Below are positions 6,336-12,101 of a DNA stretch of 12,101 nucleotides, piece after piece. Location of the stretch: contig CAJUFK010000101.1 of NCBI GenBank assembly GCA_910585535.1, forward strand, positions 1-12,101, read 5' to 3'. The stretch is from an uncultured Angelakisella sp. Lineage in GTDB: Bacteria > Bacillota > Clostridia > Oscillospirales > Ruminococcaceae. Position 1 is the stretch's first letter; each line of letters begins with the position of its first letter. The position numbers and the translations under genes were made by a program. Below the pieces are notes generated by a model. That model worked only from the letters and a program-made list of their open reading frames with translations. It made no database searches and was not told where the DNA came from.

Positions 6336-8142
6336 GTTCTCAAAGCCCTGTCTCCTTTTCTATGCCTGCGGTGTCATCCCGGTCGTCTGGCTGGCCCTGC
6401 TCCTTGCCCCCTCTTTGGGGGGCGGGGTGGCAGGGCTGGTGATGAACGGCGGTGCGGCCCTGGACCATCCCTTTCACATCACGATCTGCAAGGACAGTCT
6501 AAAAGCTGCCCTTATTTTTATCCTCTGCTATGGTCTGGGGCTGGGCATCTTCTTATCCAATGACCGCAACTACCGCAGGAGAGAGGAACACGGCTCCGCC
6601 AAGTGGGGGTCCGCCAGTGCAGTCAGCCGGAAGTATGCGGATAAACCCGCCACCGAAAACAAAATCCTCACCCAGTCGGTCTCTATCGGTCTGGACGGGC
6701 GAAAGCACCGGCGCAATCTCAACATTTTGGTCTGCGGCGGTTCCGGGGCGGGCAAGACACGGTTCTTTGCCAAGCCCAATGTGATGAACGCCAACACCAG
6801 CTTTGTGATTTTGGACCCAAAGGGGGAGGCGCTAAGGGACACCGGGGGACTTCTCCGGGCCAAGGGGTACGAGATCAAAGTCATCGACCTTATCAACATG
6901 GAGAAAAGCCACTGTTACAACCCATTTGTCTACCTTCGGGATGATAATGACATTCAGCGGCTGGTGACCAATCTTTTTAAGAACACAAGCCCCAAAGAAA
7001 GCAAGGGCAGCCAGGACCCCTTCTGGGACCAGGCGGCCCAGATGCTTCTGCTGGCCCTGGTGTTCTATCTCCACTACGAGGCCCCACCTGATGAACAGAA
7101 CTTTCCCATGGTGATGGAGATGATCCGGGCCGGGGAGGTCCGGGAGGACAACGACGATTACCGCTCCCCCTTAGATGAGCTGTTCGACCGTTTGGAGATG
7201 GAAAAGCCGGAGCATATCGCCCTCAAATACTACCGCAATTACCGCTCCGGCAGCGGCAAGACCTTAAAATCCATCCAGATCACCCTGGTTTCCCGGCTGG
7301 AAAAGTTCAACTTAGAATCGTTGGCCGGCCTTACCCAGACGGACGAGATGGACCTTTGGAGCCTGGGGGAACGGAAAACCGCTGTCTTTGCGGTGATCCC
7401 CGACAACGATTCTTCCTTTAACTTCCTCATTGGGATGCTTTACACCCAACTGTTCCAGCAGCTTTACTATCAGGCGGATGTGGTTCATGGGGGCAGGCTC
7501 CCGGTCCATGTCCACTTTGTCATGGACGAGTTTGCCAATGTCGCCCTCCCCGATGAGTTTGATAAGCTGCTGGCTACCATGCGGAGCCGGGAAATCAGTG
7601 TATCTATTATCATCCAGAACCTTGCCCAGCTAAAGACCCTGTTTGAAAAACAGTGGGAGAGCATCGTGGGCAACTGTGACGAGTTTCTCTACCTGGGCGG
7701 CAACGAGCAGTCCACCCATGAGTATGTCTCCAAGCTGCTGGGGAAGGAAACCATCGACCTCAACACCTACGGGCAGTCCAAGGGCAGGAACGGCAGCTAT
7801 TCGACCAACTGGCAGCTTTCGGGCCGGGAGCTTTTGACCCCGGATGAGGTGCGGATGCTGGATAACCGGTACGCCCTGCTGTTCATCCGGGGGGAGCGGC
7901 CCATTATGGACCGGAAGTATGACATCCTGCACCATCCCAATGTCAGGCTGACCACTGATGGCGGGGCAAAGCCCTTTCTCCACGGGGAGGACACCCGGAG
8001 TATCGCCGCCCTGCGGTATGACCCGGAATTGCCGGACAATGCAGCGGAAGTGGCTTTGCCTATCGAAAACCATGACTTTCTGCTTCTCACTGAGGAGGAG
8101 CTGGAGGAATATTTCAAAAACAACGGAGGTATTACGGAATGA
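6322..8142 (+). CDS. virD4: VirD4/TraG-type coupling ATPase
   Basis: The 606-aa protein is the type IV coupling ATPase that links the relaxosome to the secretion channel and pumps DNA. Two N-terminal membrane segments lie at about 10-30 and 60-78. Walker A is GGSGAGKT (139-146), preceded by RRNLNILVCG; Walker B is FVMDEF (399-404). Other family text includes FVILDPKGEALRDTGG (161-176), FWDQAAQMLLLAL (234-246) and IQNLAQLKTLFEK (431-443). The length suits the TraG/VirD4 family. It starts with GTG at 6322, with AAAGGAG at 6304-6310 and a second AAGG nearer. Its stop overlaps the next ATG (ATGA). It should be an inner membrane hexamer working with PcfB and VirB4 (family knowledge). No frameshift or lost motif is seen. 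Confidence 0.95.
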   Translation: MKQDKFSKPCLLFYACGVIPVVWLALLLAPSLGGGVAGLVMNGGAALDHPFHITICKDSLKAALIFILCYGLGLGIFLSNDRNYRRREEHGSAKWGSASAVSRKYADKPATENKILTQSVSIGLDGRKHRRNLNILVCGGSGAGKTRFFAKPNVMNANTSFVILDPKGEALRDTGGLLRAKGYEIKVIDLINMEKSHCYNPFVYLRDDNDIQRLVTNLFKNTSPKESKGSQDPFWDQAAQMLLLALVFYLHYEAPPDEQNFPMVMEMIRAGEVREDNDDYRSPLDELFDRLEMEKPEHIALKYYRNYRSGSGKTLKSIQITLVSRLEKFNLESLAGLTQTDEMDLWSLGERKTAVFAVIPDNDSSFNFLIGMLYTQLFQQLYYQADVVHGGRLPVHVHFVMDEFANVALPDEFDKLLATMRSREISVSIIIQNLAQLKTLFEKQWESIVGNCDEFLYLGGNEQSTHEYVSKLLGKETIDLNTYGQSKGRNGSYSTNWQLSGRELLTPDEVRMLDNRYALLFIRGERPIMDRKYDILHHPNVRLTTDGGAKPFLHGEDTRSIAALRYDPELPDNAAEVALPIENHDFLLLTEEELEEYFKNNGGITE

Positions 8143-8441
8143 AAAAGGAGAACAAGATTTATCTTTCCCTGATGCTGGCGGTGGTCCTGCTGTGCGCCCT
8201 TTCGGTGACGGCCTTTGCCACCGGCGGCGGCGACCCCTTGGCAGTCATCAATAAGCTGTCCGACTTTATCTTCGGCCTTATCCGGGCGGTGGGGATGATC
8301 CTCCTGGGCTGGGGCATCGTCCAGGTGGGGCTTTCCCTCCAGAGCCATGACCCCAGTCAGCGGTCCAACGGATTCCTCACTTTGGCAGGGGGCATCATCA
8401 TCACCTTCACCAAGGAGATCTTGACCCTTATCACCGGCTGA
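8139..8441 (+). CDS. Maff2-family small membrane protein, VirB2-like pilin candidate
   Basis: This 100-aa protein starts MKKENKIYLSLMLAVVLL and has a typical signal peptide with likely cleavage after AFA (about residue 27). Two hydrophobic segments follow at about 42-66 (GLIRAVGMILLGWGIVQ) and 78-97 (GFLTLAGGIIITFTKEIL), separated by a short polar loop (SLQSHDPSQRSNG). This layout and the text match the Maff2 proteins of Clostridia ICEs. The layout is like VirB2/TrbC pilins, so a pilin or channel-surface role is inferred from size, topology and place between VirD4 and VirB6. The ATG overlaps the virD4 stop, with GGAGGT in the virD4 3' end. A strong hairpin follows the gene. Family call is confident; the pilin role is moderate. 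Confidence 0.87.
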   Translation: MKKENKIYLSLMLAVVLLCALSVTAFATGGGDPLAVINKLSDFIFGLIRAVGMILLGWGIVQVGLSLQSHDPSQRSNGFLTLAGGIIITFTKEILTLITG

Positions 8442-8458
8442 CTGCCTGATTGTAGGAA

Positions 8459-8487
8459 GGGCAGGCCCTGTTTTCCTGGGCCTGCCC
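8459..8487 (+). terminator. Perfect 10-bp GC-rich hairpin after the Maff2 gene; possible partial terminator or RNA-stability element
   Basis: GGGCAGGCCC (8459-8468) pairs perfectly with GGGCCTGCCC (8478-8487) around a nine-base loop. No T-run follows directly; the six T bases at 8500-8505 come after the next gene's ribosome binding site. A strict terminator is therefore unlikely. Such stems just after a pilin-type gene often protect the upstream mRNA end or partly reduce readthrough, so that the small protein is made in excess over VirB6. That role is inference; the stem itself is plain in the sequence. Confidence 0.5.
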
Positions 8488-8505
8488 AGAAAGGAGTGAT
8501 TTTTT

Positions 8506-9342
8506 GTGTCGGATAACTGGGTCGTTCAAAATCTGGAGAACGCCCTGGCGGTCTGGAACGACAAGCTCACCGAGATCTGGCAGTTGGTCACCCAATCCCC
8601 CCAAACCTTTCGGGGCGGGGCGATCTGGCAGATGGTGGTGAACATCCACGGGACACTCCAGGCCATCGGCTACGCCCTGCTGGTACTCTTTTTCGTGGTG
8701 GGGGTGGTCAAGACCTGCGGCAGCTTTGCCGAGGTGAAACGACCGGAACACGCCCTGCGGCTGTTCGTTCGTTTCGCCCTGGCCAAAGGGGTCATCACCT
8801 ACGGGATGGAACTGATGCTTGCCCTGCTGGAGATTGTTCAGGGCATCGTGTCCTCCATCATGAATGCCGCCGGGCTGGGCAGTCCCCAGACCAGTGTCCT
8901 TCCGGGGGAGATCGTCACCGCTATTGAGGATTGCGGCTTTCTGGAGAGCATTCCCCTTTGGGCGGTGACGCTCATCGGGGGGCTTTTTATCTGGGTGCTG
9001 TCCTTTGTGATGATCCTCAGCGTCTACGGGCGGTTCTTCAAGCTGTACCTCTATGCAGCCATTGCGCCTATCCCCCTGGCGTCCTTCGCCGGGGAACCAA
9101 GTCAGAATGTCGGGAAAAGTTTTCTCAAAAGCTATGCCGCCGTCTGTCTGGAGGGGGCGGTCATCGTTCTGGCCTGTGCCATCTTTGACCTGTTCGCCGG
9201 GTCGCCCCCCAATGTCAATGCCGGGGCTGCTGCGGCCTCTATGGTTTGGAGCTACATCGGGGAGCTGGTGTTTAATATGCTCATCCTGGTGGGAACGGTG
9301 AAGATGGCAGACCGGGTGGTTCGGGAGATGATGGGGCTTTGA
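8506..9342 (+). CDS. VirB6/TrbL-like polytopic membrane protein of the conjugation channel
   Basis: This 278-aa protein has several membrane segments, at about 51-69, 90-112, 150-174, 180-196, 210-231 and 250-266. The motif VYGRFFKLYLYAAIAPIPLASFAG (in short pieces at 173-196) is typical of the VirB6/TrbL-like proteins of Tn1549-type ICEs. It is expected to form the inner membrane pore of the Gram-positive secretion channel. It starts with GTG at 8506, with AAGGAG at 8491-8496. The conserved N-terminus (SDNWVVQNLENALAVWNDKL) supports this start. It is followed by only three bases before the convergent end of the minus-strand toxin gene. It appears complete. Channel membership is confident; the exact VirB6 equivalence rests on topology and position. 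Confidence 0.88.
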   Translation: MSDNWVVQNLENALAVWNDKLTEIWQLVTQSPQTFRGGAIWQMVVNIHGTLQAIGYALLVLFFVVGVVKTCGSFAEVKRPEHALRLFVRFALAKGVITYGMELMLALLEIVQGIVSSIMNAAGLGSPQTSVLPGEIVTAIEDCGFLESIPLWAVTLIGGLFIWVLSFVMILSVYGRFFKLYLYAAIAPIPLASFAGEPSQNVGKSFLKSYAAVCLEGAVIVLACAIFDLFAGSPPNVNAGAAAASMVWSYIGELVFNMLILVGTVKMADRVVREMMGL

Positions 9343-9345
9343 CCA

Positions 9346-9777
9346 TCAGATTTCATCATCGTTGGACGAAACCAGGCTAAGAAATTCTTCTGGCGTGTAG
9401 ACAGAAACAGGAGACTTCGCATAGTCCTTTTGATTTCTTGTCACGATGCAGTCGATGTTTTCCCGTTGTGCAGTCTCGATCATCACCGCATCCTCGTAGT
9501 CCCCAATCTCTGTAGACAACGCTCTGCGGCAGTCGCCCCCGGCGGTGTCCAAAAGGGCAAGGGGGATCAAAAGGGTGGAAAGGATTTTCCGGGTCTCTTT
9601 GTCACTGTGGGTGGCACGGTGGGTCAGATAGTAAAGATCAGTAAAGGATTTGGCGGTCAAAAAGCCCTCCCCATGGCGGTTGGCAATAGCCAGCATGACC
9701 CGGTAGGAATCCTCCCAGAAAGGTTCCCTGTGTTGGAGAACATCAATGATGATACAGGTGTCCAAAAGTATCCTCAT
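9346..9777 (-). CDS. PIN-domain toxin (VapC-like)
   Basis: This 143-aa protein is a PIN-domain ribonuclease toxin. It starts MRILLDTCIIIDVLQHREPF, with the first acidic residue at D6. Further expected acidic positions are D47 in SFTDLYYL, D96 in IGDYEDAVMIETA and D118 in IVTRNQKDY, which together give a complete metal-binding set. VapC toxins cut RNA, often tRNA, when the antitoxin is lost. Its ATG overlaps the antitoxin TGA stop (ATGA at 9774-9777 on the complement), as in many such pairs. The 3' end meets the virB6 end three bases away in convergent order, with no room for a terminator between them. The pair probably stabilises the element by post-segregational killing, which is the usual inference. 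Confidence 0.88.
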   Translation of the reverse strand: MRILLDTCIIIDVLQHREPFWEDSYRVMLAIANRHGEGFLTAKSFTDLYYLTHRATHSDKETRKILSTLLIPLALLDTAGGDCRRALSTEIGDYEDAVMIETAQRENIDCIVTRNQKDYAKSPVSVYTPEEFLSLVSSNDDEI

Positions 9778-9989
9778 ATCCGGTTCAACCGCTCCTCTCT
9801 GGCTTCTTCCAGGGTGATGTCTGCCGGTAGAACGCCCAACAGGGACTTTACCGCATCCACTCGGTCCTGGAAGGGATTAGACAGTTTGGCGATGACCTTA
9901 CCGTTTCGTGTAATGTAAATATCCTCACTTTCTGCCAGAAGAAGATATTTACTAAGGTTCATTTTAAGTTCAGTTGCGGTGATGGACAT
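9774..9989 (-). CDS. Phd/YefM-type antitoxin
   Basis: This 71-aa protein reads MSITATELKMNLSKYLLLAE, then IYITRNGKVIAKLSNP, which is the Phd/YefM pattern: an N-terminal DNA-binding fold followed by a helical tail (about 40-71) that binds the toxin. The start at 9989 on the complement is supported by AAAGGAG (9999-10005 on the plus strand) with a nine-base spacer. It precedes the PIN toxin in the usual order with a four-base overlap. A clear promoter lies at 10028-10056 and an inverted repeat overlaps it, so autorepression by antitoxin or complex is likely. Pairing of a Phd/YefM antitoxin with a PIN toxin is a known combination. The call is confident. Confidence 0.88.
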   Translation of the reverse strand: MSITATELKMNLSKYLLLAESEDIYITRNGKVIAKLSNPFQDRVDAVKSLLGVLPADITLEEAREERLNRI

Positions 9990-10027
9990 TTTCAGCGGCT
10001 CCTTTCCTGTAAATACTTTTCACCTTT

Positions 10028-10056
10028 ATTATATCCTAATCGTTCGATTTCCGCAA
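10028..10056 (-). promoter_or_regulatory. Promoter of the toxin-antitoxin module
   Basis: On the minus strand a consensus -10 box TATAAT (complement of 10028-10033) has a -35 box TTGCGG (complement of 10051-10056) exactly 17 bases upstream. It lies about 38 bases before the antitoxin ATG, with a good ribosome binding site between. It fits a sigma-A type promoter and lets the pair be expressed apart from the transfer operon. Confidence 0.7.
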
Positions 10057-10069
10057 CCATATCGAGCGA
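10040..10069. promoter_or_regulatory. Inverted repeat, possible autoregulatory operator
   Basis: TCGTTCGAT (10040-10048) and ATCGAGCGA (10061-10069) are inverted arms matching at eight of nine positions around twelve bases. They straddle the -35 box and part of the spacer of the toxin-antitoxin promoter, where an antitoxin dimer could block polymerase. It also lies 26 bases upstream of the prgI start. The repeat is seen; its binding role is inferred. Confidence 0.4.
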
Positions 10070-10095
10070 AAAATCTTGCCAAAGGAGGCAAAAAA

Positions 10096-10455
10096 TTGGA
10101 AGTCAAAATCAACCGCGAGATTCGCGGCTACACAGAATCGGTATTCTTCGGGCTGTCCCTGCGGCAGCTCGTTTTTTCCGTCCTGGCGGTAGGGGTGGCG
10201 GTCGGCCTCTACTTTCTCCTGCGGCCCTATGTGGGGACCGAAACCGTCTCCTGGATGTGCATTCTGGGGGCGGCCCCCTTTGCCGCCATGGGCTTTGTCA
10301 GCTACCACGGCATGACAGCAGAGCAGTTTCTCTGGGCCTGGTTCCGGTCGGAGGCGCTGGAACCCAGGGAGATCATCTTTGAGCCAGTGAACCTCTACTA
10401 TGAGCTGATGAAAAAGAATATCAGAGAACACGAAAAGGAGCTGATGCAGTTATGA
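10096..10455 (+). CDS. prgI: PrgI-family (VirB3-like) channel protein, TTG start
   Basis: This 119-aa protein matches the PrgI family, small VirB3-like inner membrane proteins encoded next to VirB4 ATPases. It begins MEVKINREIRGYTESVFFGL, with membrane segments at about 23-43 (LRQLVFSVLAVGVAVGLYF region) and 49-68 (WMCILGAAPFAAMGFV). The text EQFLWAWFRSE and NLYYELMKK is typical. The start is TTG at 10096: AAAGGAGG (10081-10088) lies seven bases before it, and family similarity begins exactly there. The frame is open back to an ATG at 9979, but that extension runs antisense over the antitoxin start and promoter and has no family likeness. The stop overlaps the virB4 ATG (ATGA). The family call is confident. 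Confidence 0.88.
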   Translation: MEVKINREIRGYTESVFFGLSLRQLVFSVLAVGVAVGLYFLLRPYVGTETVSWMCILGAAPFAAMGFVSYHGMTAEQFLWAWFRSEALEPREIIFEPVNLYYELMKKNIREHEKELMQL

Positions 10456-12101
10456 TGAAAAGCATGAAAACCGCCATCCAGCAGGAGCGGGAAACCTACC
10501 GGGTCCCCCGGACCGTCCATGACACCATTCCCATCCGGCGTATCTGGGATGACGGCATTTTCCTTTGCGGGCAGAAGTACACCAAGACCTTCCGCTTTAC
10601 CGACATCAATTACCAGGTAGCCAGCCGGGAGGACAAAGAGCGAATGTTCCTGGGCTATGGGGAGTTGCTTGGGAGCCTGGACAGCGGGGCCACCGCCAAA
10701 CTCACCATCCGCAATCACCGGCTCCACCGGATGAACCTGGAGGAATCCATCTTTATGGAGATGAAGCCGGACGGCCTGGACGAGTACCGCCGGGAATACA
10801 ATCGGATGCTGGCGGATGCAGCCATCGGCGGGAATGGCATCCTCCAGGAAAAGTATCTCACCATTTCCGCCGCCAAGCGGGACATTGAAGAAGCAAGAAG
10901 CTATTTCTCCCGGATCGGGACCGACCTCTCCGCCCGGTTTTCCGCCCTCGGCTCCCGGTGTGAGGCGCTGAGTACCATGGACCGGCTGCGTATCCTCCAC
11001 GACTTCTACCGGGCCAGGGAAGAAAGCGATTTTCACTTTGATGTGGCGGATATGGCGGGAAAGGGCCACGATTTCCGGGACTATATCTGCCCGGATTCTA
11101 TGGAAAAGCACAGCAGCTATCTGAAGCTGGGGGAGCGGTATTGCCGGGTGCTGTTCCTCAAAGACTACGCCAGCTATATCAAGGACGGTTTTGTGACGGA
11201 ACTCACCGACCTGCGGCGGAACATGATGCTCTCCATTGACATCATCCCGGTCCCCACCGATGAGGCGGTGCGGGAAGTGGAAACCCGGCTACTGGGGGTA
11301 GAGACAAATATAACAAATTGGCAGAGAAAGCAGAACCAGAACAACAACTTCTCCGCCATCGTCCCCTACGACCTGGAACAGCAGCGCCGGGAGAGCAAGG
11401 AGTTTCTGGACGACCTCACTGCCCGCGACCAGCGAATGATGATCGCCGTCCTCACCATGGTCATCACAGCCGATACCAAGGAGCAGTTGGAGGCCGACAC
11501 CGAGACGGTCCTCACCATCGCCCGAAAGCATATGTGCCAGATGGCGGTCCTCAAATATCAGCAGTTGGATGGGCTTAAAACTGCCCTTCCCATCGGAGTG
11601 CGGAAAATCAACACCTTCCGCACCCTCACCACCGAATCCCTGGCGGTGTTCATGCCCTTCAAGGTCCAGGAAATTCGGGACAAGGGCGGCATCTACTTTG
11701 GGGAAAACGCCATTTCCCACAACCTTATTATCTGCAACAAGGCGAATCTTCTCAACCAGTCGGCCTTCCTGCTGGGGGTCCCCGGTTCCGGCAAATCCTT
11801 TGCCGCCAAGGAGCAGATCGCCTTTCTCATGCTCAATACCGATGATGATATTCTTATCAGCGACCCGGAGGGGGAGTATTCTCCCTTGGTGGAGGCCATG
11901 GGGGAGATCGGCACGGTCATTCATGTTTCAGCCGGAGGAAAAGACCGGCTTAACGCCATGTATATGGTGGACGGGTACGGCGAGGGGAACAACCCGGTTA
12001 TTGTGAAGTCGCAGTTCATCATGTCGTTGGTGGAGCGCATCGACCAGAAGGGCATCGGCCCCCAGCAGAAGTCCATCATCGACCGGTGTACGGCGGAGGT
12101 C
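10452..12101 (+). CDS. virB4: VirB4/TraE-type ATPase (partial, 3' end outside window)
   Basis: The frame is open for 550 codons from ATG at 10452 to the end of the window with no stop, so the gene is cut by the window edge. It is the channel ATPase that powers assembly and transport in type IV secretion. Walker A is GVPGSGKS (442-449) in the context SAFLLGVPGSGKSFAAK. Upstream family text includes ITNWQRKQNQNNNFSA, LDDLTARDQRMM and GGIYFGENAISHNLIICNK; after Walker A comes DDILISDPEGEYSPLVEAMG, a typical strand-turn of this family. The Walker B region lies beyond the edge. The start overlaps the prgI stop (ATGA), with AAAGGAG at 10434-10440; a second ATG follows immediately. No frameshift is seen. 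Confidence 0.94.
   Translation, partial: MMKSMKTAIQQERETYRVPRTVHDTIPIRRIWDDGIFLCGQKYTKTFRFTDINYQVASREDKERMFLGYGELLGSLDSGATAKLTIRNHRLHRMNLEESIFMEMKPDGLDEYRREYNRMLADAAIGGNGILQEKYLTISAAKRDIEEARSYFSRIGTDLSARFSALGSRCEALSTMDRLRILHDFYRAREESDFHFDVADMAGKGHDFRDYICPDSMEKHSSYLKLGERYCRVLFLKDYASYIKDGFVTELTDLRRNMMLSIDIIPVPTDEAVREVETRLLGVETNITNWQRKQNQNNNFSAIVPYDLEQQRRESKEFLDDLTARDQRMMIAVLTMVITADTKEQLEADTETVLTIARKHMCQMAVLKYQQLDGLKTALPIGVRKINTFRTLTTESLAVFMPFKVQEIRDKGGIYFGENAISHNLIICNKANLLNQSAFLLGVPGSGKSFAAKEQIAFLMLNTDDDILISDPEGEYSPLVEAMGEIGTVIHVSAGGKDRLNAMYMVDGYGEGNNPVIVKSQFIMSLVERIDQKGIGPQQKSIIDRCTAEV

Noticed and set aside
9979..10095. N-terminal extension of PrgI from the ATG at 9979
   Set aside because: It would run over the antitoxin start and promoter, lacks family similarity, and a better ribosome binding site precedes TTG 10096.
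10398..11111. 237-aa open frame on the minus strand
   Set aside because: It is antisense to virB4, whose plus-strand frame is open throughout and clearly recognisable.
11289..11924. 211-aa open frame on the minus strand
   Set aside because: It also lies opposite virB4 coding sequence and shows no family features.
1..12101. CRISPR array, tRNA or rRNA genes, insertion sequences, attachment sites
   Set aside because: No repeat-spacer pattern, RNA gene, transposase or integrase text was seen by eye on either strand.

Overview
The window is a slice of an integrative and conjugative element (ICE), or a close mobilisable relative, of the Tn1549/CTn type found in gut Clostridia. The GC-rich backbone, strong AAGGAGG-type ribosome binding sites, alternative GTG and TTG starts and tightly overlapping genes fit a Gram-positive Firmicute, probably Oscillospiraceae or Ruminococcaceae. 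The species cannot be named from the sequence. Neither integrase nor element ends are visible, so both ends lie outside the window.

Layout. (1) 1-1128 is an accessory segment: the C-terminal end of a probable Fic/DOC-family protein, then an AT-rich stretch with one orphan gene (375-1070) that resembles the core of class III nucleotidyl cyclases. (2) A GC-rich hairpin (1129-1167) opens the backbone, followed by a DUF3848-type gene, a DUF3991/Toprim primase-like gene and a small unknown gene. (3) 2668-2771 is a short noncoding region with two inverted repeats, the best oriT candidate, directly before mobC and a MobP-type relaxase. (4) The transfer operon continues with a PcfB/DUF3801 adaptor, an ArdC-like protein that has lost its metalloprotease residues, a 61-aa unknown protein, the VirD4/TraG coupling ATPase, a Maff2-type small membrane protein (VirB2-like pilin candidate), a VirB6/TrbL-like channel protein, PrgI (VirB3-like) and the VirB4/TraE ATPase, which runs off the right edge. 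(5) A Phd/YefM-PIN (VapBC-like) toxin-antitoxin module sits on the minus strand inside this operon, between virB6 and prgI, with its own promoter and a possible operator.

Together the genes give a DNA-processing set (oriT, MobC, relaxase, PcfB, VirD4) and part of a Gram-positive type IV secretion channel (Maff2, VirB6, PrgI, VirB4). The accessory genes (Fic, cyclase-like, ArdC-like, VapBC) look like stabilisation, defence or anti-defence cargo. The backbone is a known type of element. The least described items are the cyclase-like orphan, the ArdC-like pseudoenzyme and the antisense toxin-antitoxin insertion in the channel operon.
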